Below, piece by piece: positions 25,510 through 35,300 of a DNA stretch of 64,000 nt; the stretch's first letter is position 1; every line of letters begins with the position of its first letter. The position numbers and the translations under genes were made by a program. The stretch lies in assembly GCA_023461435.1 (NCBI GenBank), contig JAEYLC010000010.1, positions 62,001 through 126,000 of the forward strand, given 5' to 3'. This stretch comes from Bacillota bacterium (lineage in GTDB: Bacteria > Bacillota > Clostridia > Christensenellales > SZUA-584). A model generated the notes under the pieces. It worked only from the letters and a program-made list of their open reading frames with translations. It did no database searches and had not been told where the DNA came from.

Positions 25510-26007
25510 TTGACTAAGAAAAATCATACCAAAACGCTTGTGATATCGAGCATATTGGCCGCACTCATCTTTGTTTTTACATTTTTAGTCCGCATACCTG
25601 TGAATACAAGCGGCGCTTACATGAATATCGGCGACAGCGTGATTTACTGCTCGGGCATGCTTGTGGCTGCGCCGTGGGCGGCGGCCGCGGCGGGAATCGG
25701 CAGCATGCTCGCCGATGTGCTGCTCGGAGGCGGCATCTATATTCCGGCCACGCTTGTGATCAAGGCGCTGATGGGCCTCGTTTGCGCGCTGATGATGAAA
25801 AAAGCGGGCATCGGGAAGTTTATGCTCGCGTGCGTGATCGGCGGCGCGATCATGACGGTGGGCTACGGCGCGTTTGAATGGGCGCTGTTCGGCTGGACCT
25901 ATGCCGCGGGCACACTGCCGTTTAACCTGATTCAGTGGGCGGCGGGCGTCGCGGTTGCGGCGGCGCTTTACTATCCCGTGAAAAGAACAAAAGGATTACT
26001 CGCATGA
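25510..26007 (+). CDS. ECF transporter S component (substrate unknown)
   Basis: A 165-residue, very hydrophobic protein with about six membrane helices and the S-component features LVISSILAALIFVFTF, NIGDSVIYCSGMLVAAPWAAAAAGIGSMLAD and IYIPATLVIKALMG. This pattern matches the ECF-type S components annotated as HmpT/riboflavin-type (ECF_trnsprt family), which capture a vitamin and dock on a shared EcfAAT module encoded elsewhere. The TTG at 25510 has TGAGGAGG six bases upstream; an earlier in-frame TTG at 25495 lies within that ribosome site region and is unlikely. The stop overlaps the next ATG (ATGA). Confidence 0.85.
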   Translation: MTKKNHTKTLVISSILAALIFVFTFLVRIPVNTSGAYMNIGDSVIYCSGMLVAAPWAAAAAGIGSMLADVLLGGGIYIPATLVIKALMGLVCALMMKKAGIGKFMLACVIGGAIMTVGYGAFEWALFGWTYAAGTLPFNLIQWAAGVAVAAALYYPVKRTKGLLA

Positions 26008-26735
26008 AACTCACATGTATCGGGAGGTACGGGCCGTACCCGCGCCCGGGAACAAGCTGCTCCTGCTATCTTCTTGAGCAAGGCGGCAAAAAAATCGTGA
26101 TCGACATGGGCTGCGGCTCATTAACAAGGCTTTTGGGGTTGCTCCGTCCGGCCGATATCGACGCGCTCGTGCTCTCGCATCTGCATGCCGACCACATGGG
26201 CGATGTATTAACGCTGCGCTACGCGCTCGACGCCTCGAAGAAGATGGGGCAGAGGACGGCGCCGCTGCCCGTTTACTTACCGGCTCAGCCGGAAACCGAA
26301 TCCGGCCTGATCCGCGCGCACGGCATGATCGACGCGCAAACAATCGAGGATGGGATGACTGCGGATATCTGCGGAATGAGCGTGAGCTTTGCGCTGATGC
26401 CGCATCCGGTGCCGAGCTATGCGATGCGGTTTGAGGCGGACGGCAAAGCCTTCGTCTTTTCCGGCGATACGCGCGAGAACGACAGGCTCGCGCCGTTCGC
26501 GTCGGGGGCCGATCTTTTATTGATGGAGGCGGCGTTTCTCTCGCGCGATAAAGTGCCCGGCGCGCCGCATGTGAACGCGGTGGAAGCCGGCGCGATCGCG
26601 CATGACGCGCAGGTAAAGCGCATGCTCGTCACGCACATTTTTCCCGAATACAACGAGTACGACATTTTGAGCGAGGTGAAAAAAAGCTTCCCGTCAGCCG
26701 AGCTGATTGAGGAGCTGCAGTCGTACGAGGTCTGA
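26004..26735 (+). CDS. Metallo-beta-lactamase fold hydrolase
   Basis: A 243-residue MBL-fold enzyme. The metal motif HxHxDH appears as SHLHADHMGD near residue 60, the bridging Asp as FSGDTREN near 155, and a final His as MLVTHIFPEY near 212. The start region MKLTCIGRYGPYPRPGTSCSCYLLE resembles RNase Z-like/YhfI-type MBL proteins rather than true RNase Z. The substrate is not evident. It overlaps the ECF S component stop by four bases and is followed two bases later by comEC, so the three form one operon. Confidence 0.88.
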   Translation: MKLTCIGRYGPYPRPGTSCSCYLLEQGGKKIVIDMGCGSLTRLLGLLRPADIDALVLSHLHADHMGDVLTLRYALDASKKMGQRTAPLPVYLPAQPETESGLIRAHGMIDAQTIEDGMTADICGMSVSFALMPHPVPSYAMRFEADGKAFVFSGDTRENDRLAPFASGADLLLMEAAFLSRDKVPGAPHVNAVEAGAIAHDAQVKRMLVTHIFPEYNEYDILSEVKKSFPSAELIEELQSYEV

Positions 26736-26737
26736 CC

Positions 26738-28993
26738 GTGAGACGCTTCGGACCGCAGGTCATCAACAGGCGCCCGCTCGCAGCGATGGCTGTCTGCATC
26801 GTGCCCGGCATCGTGCTCGGACGCTATATTCAAATTTCTTTCGTATATCTCACAGCCGCCGCGGTGCTTGCCGCCGCGGCTGTTTGTTTTTATTTGATCA
26901 GACGAGCAAAGCTCTCCTTTGTGCTTGTCTGTGCGGCGCTCGCGCTGTTGGGTTCGTTTTTATCGTCTTTGGCAGTCAGCCCGGTTTATCTTGAGGGCGG
27001 TATGAAAACCGTCACGGGACATGTGGTCAGCGAGCCGTTCGTCAACGATTACGGCAGCGCTGTGTGCGAACTGGATGACGCGCAGCTGGACGGACAGGCG
27101 TGCGGCAATATCAGGCTGTACGCGCCCGTTTTTCCGCCGCTCAAGAGCGGCGATCTGATCGAGGCCGACGCTGAAGTCAAAGTGCCGGACGGGGTGAGAA
27201 ACCCGGGCGGGTTCGATGAGAAGCTGTATCTGCTTTCCGAAGGCATTCAGTATAAAGCGTATGCGCAAGCCCTGACGGTCACGGGCAGCCGTGCCTCTTT
27301 TTCTTCCTTCATGTCCGATATCCGCACGCGTCTTAACAAGGTGATAGACGAGGTGTTCGCGCCGGATACCGCGGCGGTTGCCAAGGGCATGCTGCTCGGA
27401 GACAAGCAATCGCTCGATGAGGATACCTTCGGCGCGTTTCGGGACACCGGCATGGTGCATGTGCTTGCGGTATCGGGCCTCAACGCGGTGATACTCATTG
27501 TGGCCGTATACGGCTTTTTCAGGCTGATCCGGCTCGGGCGCACATCGTCGTTGATCGTCACACTCGTTTTTATCGTTTTTTACACGTTTCTGACGGGTCT
27601 GACGCCGTCTATCGTCCGCGCCGCTATCATGGCGGCGGTGATGCTGCTCGGCAGGCATACCGGAAAACAGCCGGATACGCTTTCAAGCCTCGCGCTTGCT
27701 TTCATCATTTCTCTGATGATGAACCCGCTCGATCTATTCATGGTGGGCTTTCAGCTCTCATACGGCGCCGTGTTCGGGCTGCTGACGCTCGGCGCGCAGA
27801 TAAAGCCGCTGCTTGAAAAGGTGCTGCCCTGGAGCCTGCCCGATATGATCTCCGCCGCAGTCGGCGGTACGGCGGGGACAACGGCGGTGCTCGCCGCTTC
27901 GTTCAATCGGCTTTCACTGATCAGCATTGTCGTCAATGTGGTGGTGCTGCCGCTTGCGTCGCTCGCGATGATACTCGTCTTTATCATCACGGTGGTGGGG
28001 CTCGTCATCGGGCAGGCCGCCTCTTTTCTCGCATTTGCCGCCGACATCGTGATACGGCTCATGCTTGTGCTTATCGACGCGCTGGCCGTGCTGCCGTTTG
28101 CTGCTTTCAATGTGGCGTCGCCGCCGTGGTATCTGACGGCCGCCAGCTTTCTGCTGCTGTTCGTCATATCCAAATACCTGCTGATCAGCGCAAAGCTCAA
28201 AGCCATAGTGAGCGGGGTGTTGGCCGCATCGGTGATGCTTGCGATGCTGCTGACACAGCCTTCGGGCATGACGGTCACGTTTCTCGATGTGGGGCAGGGC
28301 GACGCCTCGTATATCCGCACGGCACAGAGCGGCGATTATTTCGTGGATGGCGGGCCGGAGAAAAGCGCGGACGAGGTGGTGAGCTTTGCGGTGAGAAACG
28401 GCATCGCGCCGGACGCGGCGTTTGTGTCGCATACGGATGCGGACCATTTCTCGGGGCTCAAGGCGCTTTACGATGAGGGAATGCTCAAAAAGGTGTATTG
28501 CAGCGCGCAGGAATTTGAGACGGTGGCTGCGGCGATGCCGGAGGCGCGGGTGGTGCCGCTGACCGCGGGGGATACGGTTCTGCTGGACGATGAAACAAAA
28601 GCCGTGGTATTATACCCGTACAAAGACAGTGAGGCCGAGACCAAAAACGATCTGTCGATGGTGCTGCTGATCGAGTACAACGGTCACAGCGTGCTGCTGA
28701 CGGGCGATATCCCGGGTGAAAAGGAAACGATGCTCTTCATGGGGCTGCCCGAAGTCGATATCTATAAGGCGGCGCATCACGGGTCGGCACACTCGTCTTA
28801 CCGTCTGCCGCTCAGTGTGATCAAGCCGTCGTACAGCGTCGTCAGCGTGGGCGAAAACAGCTTCGGGCATCCCGACGGACGCGCGATGAAAAATCTTTCG
28901 GATTACAGCGGCGATGTGGTGACGACCCTTGAGGATCACGCGGCCGTTTTCCGTATCGGAGAAGAGATTACAATCCAAACATATGGTGAGTAG
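26738..28993 (+). CDS. comEC: ComEC/Rec2 family DNA uptake channel protein
   Basis: A 751-residue membrane protein. An N-terminal region with two helices and a DUF4131-like OB domain (about 30-190) is followed by the Competence domain with multiple membrane helices (about 215-500), including MVHVLAVSGLNAVILIVAVYG. A C-terminal MBL domain (about 505-751) has FLDVGQGDASYI, SHTDADHFSGL, LLTGDIPGEKE and AAHHGSAHSS. ComEC forms the inner-membrane channel for single-stranded DNA in natural transformation. It is followed directly by holA, the classical comEC-holA-rpsT order of Bacillota. The start is GTG at 26738. Confidence 0.94.
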   Translation: MRRFGPQVINRRPLAAMAVCIVPGIVLGRYIQISFVYLTAAAVLAAAAVCFYLIRRAKLSFVLVCAALALLGSFLSSLAVSPVYLEGGMKTVTGHVVSEPFVNDYGSAVCELDDAQLDGQACGNIRLYAPVFPPLKSGDLIEADAEVKVPDGVRNPGGFDEKLYLLSEGIQYKAYAQALTVTGSRASFSSFMSDIRTRLNKVIDEVFAPDTAAVAKGMLLGDKQSLDEDTFGAFRDTGMVHVLAVSGLNAVILIVAVYGFFRLIRLGRTSSLIVTLVFIVFYTFLTGLTPSIVRAAIMAAVMLLGRHTGKQPDTLSSLALAFIISLMMNPLDLFMVGFQLSYGAVFGLLTLGAQIKPLLEKVLPWSLPDMISAAVGGTAGTTAVLAASFNRLSLISIVVNVVVLPLASLAMILVFIITVVGLVIGQAASFLAFAADIVIRLMLVLIDALAVLPFAAFNVASPPWYLTAASFLLLFVISKYLLISAKLKAIVSGVLAASVMLAMLLTQPSGMTVTFLDVGQGDASYIRTAQSGDYFVDGGPEKSADEVVSFAVRNGIAPDAAFVSHTDADHFSGLKALYDEGMLKKVYCSAQEFETVAAAMPEARVVPLTAGDTVLLDDETKAVVLYPYKDSEAETKNDLSMVLLIEYNGHSVLLTGDIPGEKETMLFMGLPEVDIYKAAHHGSAHSSYRLPLSVIKPSYSVVSVGENSFGHPDGRAMKNLSDYSGDVVTTLEDHAAVFRIGEEITIQTYGE

Positions 28994-29944
28994 ATGAAGA
29001 ATTTATACATATTTGCGGGCGAGGGGTATATGGTGCGCGACAGTTTGAAGAAGCTGAAAAGCGCGCTCAACATCCCCTATGAAACGCTCAATGTCACCGA
29101 ATACAAAACAGTGCCCAAGGTGGACGAACTGATCGCCGCCTGCGCCGAATATCCGTTTATGGCGGAGCATCGTCTGCTGGCCGTGCTCGACTGCCCGTGG
29201 CTCGGCGCATCTGGCGGCGCCGAGGAGGCCAAAAGACTGGCCGAGTATCTTAGTAAAATGCCGGACACCACTGTGCTCGTGCTGTGTGCTGAGGGCTCGC
29301 CCGATAAACGAAGGACGCTCTATAAACGCATCGCGGAACTGGGGGAGGTGCGCGAGTTCGCCGCGCCCACTGCCGCCGCCTGTGCGGATTTCGTGGCGGC
29401 TCAGGCCAAGGCTCAGGGCGCGCGTATATCGGCGAGGGCCGCCGAGGAACTCGTGGCGCTCTCCGGCTGCGATTATTTCACGCTGGAGAACGAAACGGCG
29501 AAGCTCGCGGTTTACAGCGATTTTAAGGAGATCACATCGGTTCATGTGAAGGAATGCGCGTCGCGCTCGCTTGAGTACAATGTGTTTGAAATTCACCGGC
29601 TGTTCGTCGAGAAAAAGGCAAATCAGGCGCGCAAGCTGCTCGCGGAAATTCTCGAGTCGGAAAGCCCCGAAGGATTGATCGGCCTTTTTGCGCGCAAGGT
29701 CAGAGACATGTATAAAACAAAAACGATGCTCGATGCGGGCTTTGGCGAAGAGCGCATCGCGTCGGCGCTGAACATGAAGAGCTTCGCCGCGCGCATGCTC
29801 ATAAAGGAGAGCGGACGTTTTTCCGCCGCACAGCTGCGCGAAGGGTTAAAGCAGCTTGCCGAGCTCGATTTTGGCATCAAGTCGGGGCAAAGGGACTCAG
29901 AGCTCGCGCTGAGCGCTGTGTTGATCGGCGTTTACGGGCTGTAA
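28994..29944 (+). CDS. holA: DNA polymerase III delta subunit HolA
   Basis: A 316-residue clamp-loader subunit that opens the beta clamp. The sequence has the HolA pattern: LYIFAGEGYMVRDSLKKLK at the N-terminus, a central AAA-like segment with LLAVLDCPWLG and TTVLVLCAEGSPDKRRTLYKRI, and the helical C-terminal collar with FEIHRLFVEKKANQARKLL and LIGLFARKVRDMY. The ATG follows the comEC stop directly. The position ahead of rpsT supports the assignment. Confidence 0.92.
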   Translation: MKNLYIFAGEGYMVRDSLKKLKSALNIPYETLNVTEYKTVPKVDELIAACAEYPFMAEHRLLAVLDCPWLGASGGAEEAKRLAEYLSKMPDTTVLVLCAEGSPDKRRTLYKRIAELGEVREFAAPTAAACADFVAAQAKAQGARISARAAEELVALSGCDYFTLENETAKLAVYSDFKEITSVHVKECASRSLEYNVFEIHRLFVEKKANQARKLLAEILESESPEGLIGLFARKVRDMYKTKTMLDAGFGEERIASALNMKSFAARMLIKESGRFSAAQLREGLKQLAELDFGIKSGQRDSELALSAVLIGVYGL

Positions 29945-29964
29945 GACTCATTGTTCCGAAAACA

Positions 29965-29998
29965 CAAAAAAGCCCGTAGGGAACTCCCTTAGGGCTTT
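29965..29998 (-). terminator. Terminator of rpsT (possibly bidirectional)
   Basis: On the minus strand AAAGCCC and GGGCTTT enclose an inner AGGGA/TCCCT stem and lead into six Ts. On the plus strand it may also slow transcripts leaving holA. Confidence 0.8.
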
Positions 29999-30016
29999 AA
30001 GCGTCGTGAATAAGCT

Positions 30017-30283
30017 TTAAGCTGTCAGTGAAGAAAACGCCTTGGTGATTTGAGCCTTTTTACGGTTTACAGCGTTTTTATGGATCGTGCCCTTAAGAGC
30101 CGCTTTATCCAAAGCACCGGTGTATTCCTTATAAAGCTCGGCAGCCGCTTCCTTTTCTCCCGCAGCCACAGCTGTCTGGAATTTCTTAGCGATTGTCTTG
30201 AGCTCGGATTTGATGATGCGGTTCCTCAAATTGGCCTTCGCCTCAACCTTCATGCGTCTTTCCGCCGATTTGATATTAGGCAA
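30017..30283 (-). CDS. rpsT: 30S ribosomal protein S20
   Basis: An 88-residue ribosomal protein that binds 16S rRNA. The start LPNIKSAERRMKVEAKANLRNR matches the S20 N-terminus (PNIKSA), and AALKGTIHKNAVNRKKAQITKAF matches its C-terminal helix. The start is a TTG at 30283 with GGAGGT ten bases upstream. The frame is open upstream without S20 homology. E. coli rpsT also starts with UUG and is autogenously regulated; whether the same applies here is unknown. It faces holA, and a terminator lies between them. Confidence 0.96.
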   Translation of the reverse strand: MPNIKSAERRMKVEAKANLRNRIIKSELKTIAKKFQTAVAAGEKEAAAELYKEYTGALDKAALKGTIHKNAVNRKKAQITKAFSSLTA

Positions 30284-30329
30284 GTGTCCAAACCTCCATT
30301 TATTGATACTCATTTTGATAACGAATCGT

Positions 30330-30358
30330 ATTTTAACATAAGCCCAAACGTTTTGCAA
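30330..30358 (-). promoter_or_regulatory. Promoter of rpsT
   Basis: On the minus strand TTGCAA (30353-30358), 17 bases, TAAAAT (30330-30335). The leader before the TTG start is about 40 bases. Confidence 0.6.
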
Positions 30359-30479
30359 CTGAATTTAAGGAATGAGTCTTAAGTTTTTGTCAGCAATAAC
30401 CGCATTTTTATGGAATTTCTCCATAGCCGTATGAAAATAAATATGATAGAATAATTCAAAAACATTGTCGGAGGAATTC

Positions 30480-30674
30480 ATGTATTGCAAAAAATGCGGG
30501 AAAACCTATAAAAAACCGAAAAAAGTCTGTGACGACTGCGGACTGGCTCTTGCCAACGGCGTATCTCCCACAGCAAACAAAGGAAAAATCAAAAAGGGTC
30601 CTATCATCGTATTCGGCGTGATTGTTGTGGTGCTTGTTGCCGTATTTCTGCTTTTCGGTCTTCACATAATTTAA
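30480..30674 (+). CDS. Small zinc-ribbon membrane protein (1 of 3)
   Basis: A 64-residue protein. An N-terminal zinc ribbon, YCKKCGKTYKKPKKVCDDCG, has four cysteines. A short basic linker follows, then one C-terminal membrane helix, GPIIVFGVIVVVLVAVFLLFG. The ATG at 30480 has CGGAGG upstream. It is the first of three consecutive genes that each couple an N-terminal zinc ribbon to a single membrane helix. This member ends right after the helix, with no extracytoplasmic domain. Function unknown. Confidence 0.82.
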   Translation: MYCKKCGKTYKKPKKVCDDCGLALANGVSPTANKGKIKKGPIIVFGVIVVVLVAVFLLFGLHII

Positions 30675-30698
30675 AGAGCGGCGGCTTGAAGCCGCTCT
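30675..30698 (+). terminator. Hairpin after the first zinc-ribbon gene
   Basis: AGAGCGGC (30675-30682) pairs perfectly with GCCGCTCT (30691-30698). The following sequence is only weakly T-rich, so this may be a terminator or an mRNA-stabilising stem. Confidence 0.5.
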
Positions 30699-30769
30699 CA
30701 GCATCTTTATCTTCATTTATACATAATGATCAAGTGTCTTCTATCAAAAGCTCATGAAGGAGAAATGCT

Positions 30770-31390
30770 ATGTTCTGTTCGCAATGTGGCCATAGTAACC
30801 CGGATGGCGCAGCTTTTTGCACTGCCTGCGGCAATGCCCTGACGCAAGACACGAAGACAACAACACAGCCGTCTCATGATCCGGGCGTGCAAAACGGTCC
30901 GGTGACTCCGCAGACGGCTTCTTTTTGGCCTGCGGCGCCGCCGCCTTATCCGCCGCAGGGCAATTATGCACAGATGCCATACCCGCCGATTCAATATAAA
31001 AAGAAGCAGACAGGGTTGGTCGCCTGTCTTATCGTCGGCGCTTTTCTGATCGTGGCTGCGGCTGTGGCGCTCTTTGTGTGGCCCGGTGTGATTGCGGTCA
31101 ATGCATCCGGTATCACCGGTTACTGGGTCAGCGAGGACCGCGGCGAAGCGATTGAGCTCAAAAGCGGGGGCAGCGTCCGCGTTTATACCGTGTACAATGA
31201 ATTTAAAGGCGATTACGAATTTGACAGCGCAAAGGGCCTGGGTGTTATCACGGTGGGCGATATGGATTATGCGTTCGCGATGACTGAGGACGGCCTCAAA
31301 GTGAATGGCATGGGTGTCTATGAAAAAGCGGAAGACGATTTTGACGTGGACGATTTTATCGATGATATGTCTGACGGCGTGAAGAATTGA
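30770..31390 (+). CDS. Zinc-ribbon membrane protein with extracytoplasmic domain (2 of 3)
   Basis: A 206-residue protein. The zinc ribbon MFCSQCGHSNPDGAAFCTACG is followed by a Pro/Gln/Tyr-rich cytoplasmic linker (about 27-80) and one membrane helix (VACLIVGAFLIVAAAVALFVW). The outside domain is about 100 residues and starts ITGYWVSEDRGEAIELKSGG. It ends in an acidic tail (DFDVDDFIDDMSD). GGAG precedes the ATG. The extracytoplasmic part resembles the lipocalin-like small domains found in many clostridial zinc-ribbon proteins. Function unknown. Its arrangement matches the next gene. Confidence 0.87.
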   Translation: MFCSQCGHSNPDGAAFCTACGNALTQDTKTTTQPSHDPGVQNGPVTPQTASFWPAAPPPYPPQGNYAQMPYPPIQYKKKQTGLVACLIVGAFLIVAAAVALFVWPGVIAVNASGITGYWVSEDRGEAIELKSGGSVRVYTVYNEFKGDYEFDSAKGLGVITVGDMDYAFAMTEDGLKVNGMGVYEKAEDDFDVDDFIDDMSDGVKN

Positions 31391-31442
31391 TGAGAGCTGT
31401 TCTTCAAGGTCATTGATATAAATTATATTAAAGGAGTCATGT

Positions 31443-32087
31443 ATGTTTTGTACAAAATGCGGCCAACAGGTTGAAGACGGAGCGGTATTCTGCACACGGT
31501 GCGGAAACAGACTGCAAGGGGCGCCCGAGCAGCCGCAGGTGTCCGCTGCGCCTGCTTATCCGGGGTATTACGCCCAGGGGTATCCGGTGGCTCAGCCAAG
31601 GAAGAGCCATAAAGGTCTGATCATCGGGCTGTCGGTGGGAGCCGGTGTGCTGGCCATTCTGGCGGTGGTGCTGTTTGTTTTCATACTGCCGGGCGGCAGC
31701 GGCGATATCGCGGGCATGTGGTACGAACAGACCGGGTACGGCGGCACTGTTGAGTTTTTAAGAGACGGAACAGTCAACTATGAAGTCATGGGATATCCGG
31801 TTTCAGGAGAGTATACGTACGATGCCAGCACACGGACAGGCCAGATGACGATCGACCTGATGGGTGTATCGCAATCGGTCGATTTTGAGCTCGAAGACAA
31901 TTTGATTGTGATCGAAGGGGCGTATTTTTCCCGCGATTATGTGGAGCAGCAGAATATATCCGATATGCTCGACGATTTCGGTCTGGACGGCAGTGATCTT
32001 AACGGCCTTGACATGAGCGATTTTAATTTTAACGATTACGATATGGGTGATCTCAGCGATTATAATATGGATGATCTTTTCAATTAA
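31443..32087 (+). CDS. Zinc-ribbon membrane protein with extracytoplasmic domain (3 of 3)
   Basis: A 214-residue paralogue-like partner of the preceding gene. The zinc ribbon MFCTKCGQQVEDGAVFCTRCG is followed by a Pro/Tyr-rich linker, a membrane helix (GLIIGLSVGAGVLAILAVVLFVFIL) and an outside domain starting IAGMWYEQTGYGGTVEFLRDG. The C-terminus is a highly acidic Asp/Asn/Gly/Leu-rich tail (about 35 residues). AAAGGAG lies before the ATG. Both proteins have a G-x-W motif right after the membrane, followed by a beta-strand-rich domain, suggesting a shared fold. Function unknown. Confidence 0.87.
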   Translation: MFCTKCGQQVEDGAVFCTRCGNRLQGAPEQPQVSAAPAYPGYYAQGYPVAQPRKSHKGLIIGLSVGAGVLAILAVVLFVFILPGGSGDIAGMWYEQTGYGGTVEFLRDGTVNYEVMGYPVSGEYTYDASTRTGQMTIDLMGVSQSVDFELEDNLIVIEGAYFSRDYVEQQNISDMLDDFGLDGSDLNGLDMSDFNFNDYDMGDLSDYNMDDLFN

Positions 32088-32122
32088 AAAAACGCTCTGA
32101 AAAACGGAACAAAAAGACAAGG

Positions 32123-32166
32123 CGCTTCGTCTAAGCCTCGTATTGGGAAGGACGGGGCGTTTTTTT
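32123..32166 (+). terminator. Terminator after the zinc-ribbon cluster
   Basis: CGCTTCGTC (32123-32131) pairs with GACGGGGCG (32151-32159), with two G-U pairs, and is followed by seven Ts. Confidence 0.7.
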
Positions 32167-32337
32167 GCGCAGACGGTATATACCGTCCGCCTTTTTGTTC
32201 GCTCCGTTCGCCTGCTGATGTGAAAGAATTTGGAACAATGGGGCCGTTTGGTTGTGTTTTGACAAAATGCGTGGTAAAATCAGTTTTGTTATTCAATTGA
32301 GTGGTTGTGTCATTTTTTGGCGGGGAGTGTACAAGCC

Positions 32338-35300
32338 TTGAGAGCATTAAAGGGTTTAATAGTCGTTATTCTGGCAGCGGCATTATGCGTCGGCATATAT
32401 ATATTGATACAAAGTGAACAGAAAAACACGGGGAGCGAACCCGGTGCAACAGCCACGGCGGGCGTGATTATCAACGAGTTCATGGCCAGCAACGGCGGCT
32501 GCCTGATTGACGATAAAGGCGACAACAGCGACTGGATCGAGCTCTATAATCCCGGCAGCGCAGACGTAAGCCTCTCGGGCCTCGGGATTTCCGATGATAA
32601 AACCTCTGTGAAATGGGCTTTCCCGAATGTGTCTTTAAAAGCGGGCGGCTATGTTGTGGTGTTTGCTTCCGGCAAATCGGAGACCGACCCCGCGGGTGTG
32701 CTGCATACGAATTTTAAGCTCAGTGCGGACAGCGGCGGCATATACCTGATGGATGCAGCGGGTAAGATTTTCGATGAAGTGGAATATGAGGATCAGGCGA
32801 AAAACGTATCCACAGGTCGGCAGGTGGCCGACCTTACCGCTTGGGTTGCGTTTGACAGCCCGACGCCCGGGTATTCCAACGACGAGGCCGGTGTTCAGGC
32901 GTTTCAGGCGAGCCGTTACGCGGCCGATTCCACGCTGCTGATCACCGAGGTGATGGCGGCGAACAAGACGACGCTGACGGATAACAACGGCGCATACAAC
33001 GATTATATAGAGATATACAACGCGGGCGCGGAGGCCGTGAGCCTGCTGGGCTACGGGCTGTCGGACGATTCGCAGAACGTGCTTGACTGGAAATTCCCCG
33101 ATGTGACGATACAGCCGGGAGCTTACATGACCGTGTTCGCGTCCGGCGAAGATAAAGCGGCGACCGACCTCGAAAAGGGCGCGATCCACACGAGCTTCGG
33201 CATTTCCTCGTTTAACGAAGTGATCACTCTCGCTTCACCGGCCGGAATCATACTCGATCAGGTCACGGTGTCCGATTCTCAGGCCGATATGGCTTACGTG
33301 CGCACGTTTGACGGCAGCACCTATTTGGACGAATGGACGCTCTCGAGCAAGCCGTCGCCCGGTTATGTGAATACGGACGAGGGCAGCCAGCAATTCGTCG
33401 AGGCCCATCCGGTCGCTCTCGGAGACATCGTGATCAGCGAGGTCATGAGCTCGAATCAGGATTATCTTCCCGAGGACAACGGCGAGACCTACGACTGGAT
33501 CGAGCTTTACAACCGCGGCAGCCAGACGATCAATCTGGCGGGCTACGGGCTGACGGACAACACGGGCAACCCCGGGAAGTTCCGGCTGCCGGATAAAACG
33601 CTTGCGCCGGGAGAGTACTACACGGTGCTCGCGTCCGGCCTCGCGAATGACCAGAGCATAAAAAAAAACTATGTGCATACCACGTTTAAGCTGAGCGCAG
33701 GCGGAGAGGTTCTGGCTCTTTTTAATAACGACGGCGTTTTGCAGGACAAGCTCAATATCGATACGCTGCCGCGCGGTTTGTCGGTCGGCAGGATGGCGCA
33801 GCAGGACGGACTTTTTTATTTTACGCAGCCGTCGCCGGGCGCGGCGAACGCGAATCCGAGCAGCGGCTTTGTGGCTGATCCAAAGGCGGACATTCCGGCG
33901 GGCCGGTACGATTCCGCGCAGACGGTCACGCTTTCGTGCGCCACGCAAGGGGCCGCGATCTATTACACCACGGACGGCACCGTTCCCACCACAAGCTCGC
34001 CGGCGTATACCGGCCCCATTCCGATGAGCGCCACAGGGCTCATCCGTGCGCGCGCGTTTCGGGACGGCTATCTCGACAGCGCCACGTTCACGGCGTCTTA
34101 TGTGATCGGCGCGTCGCATACGCTGCCGGTGATTTCGCTCGTATGCAACCCGGACGACCTGTTTAACACGCAGACGGGCATCTATATGCTGGGGCCGACT
34201 CCGCAGTTGATTGAGAACTCCACGGAGCATTATGAGGTCGCGAACTACCTGCAAAGAGGCAAGGAGTCCGAACGCCCCGCGTCGTTCGAGGTGTTCGACG
34301 AGAGCGGCAAACAGGTATTCAGGCAGGATGTGGCCATCCGCATATCGGGCGCATTCAGCCGTGATAACCAGCAAAAGTCGTTTTCGGTGATTGCGCGCAG
34401 CCAATACGGCAAAGGGACGATGGAATACCCGTTTTTCTCCGATTTGCCGTTCTCCGAATATAAATCGCTCGTGCTTCGAAACGGCGGTCAGGATCAGTGG
34501 TATGCCAAGATAAAGGAAGCGACGCTGCTGAATCTGCTCGGAGGCCAGACCAACGCTTTGATGCAGAAAGTTAAACCCTATGTGGTTTATCTGAACGGGC
34601 AGTACTGGGGCGTTTATTTCATGGAGGAAAAGCGTAGCGTGGATTTCGTCGCGCAGCATGAGAACGTCGCGGAACCGGACAGCATCAATCTGCTGGTCGG
34701 CGCAGGTACGAGTGATGACTCAAGGCATTTGAAAAACGGCACGAACGAAGGCTATAAAGCCCTGCTGGAATTCATCAAAGCGAATGATATGTCCGTCAAA
34801 GCAAATTTCGATCATGTGGCGGCGGAGTTTGATACCGACAGCTTCATGGATGTCATGATCCATGAGATCTATGTCGCGAACTCTGACTATTACAATATGG
34901 AATTCTATCAGGTGCTGGGCGGCAAATGGAAACAGATTTTCTACGATATGTGCTGGGCTTTCCGCGAACCGACACACAGCACATTATCGCTGCGAAGAGG
35001 CGACGCCGCATGCGGCTCCAGAATGTTCAACGCGATGCTGGCCTATGGGCCATGGAAGGAAGCGTTCGTCAAGCGGTTTGCGTGGTCGATGGAAACCTTC
35101 TATACCGTGGATCATTTCATCGGTGTGATCGACGAGCAGGCTAATTTGGTGGCGTCCGAAATGCCTGCGGAGCGTGCGAAATTCACGGACACAAAAAAAG
35201 ACTGGGATGCCGCCGTTGAATTGATGCGAACGTTCGCCAAACAGCGTCCGAATGAGATTCTCAAGCAGATCAAAAGTGAACTCGGCATTTCGGGCTCCAC

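Noticed and set aside
33235..34659. Minus-strand reading frame of 474 codons opposite the CotH gene
   Set aside because: Composition typical of an antisense shadow and no motif; the plus-strand protein has clear domains.
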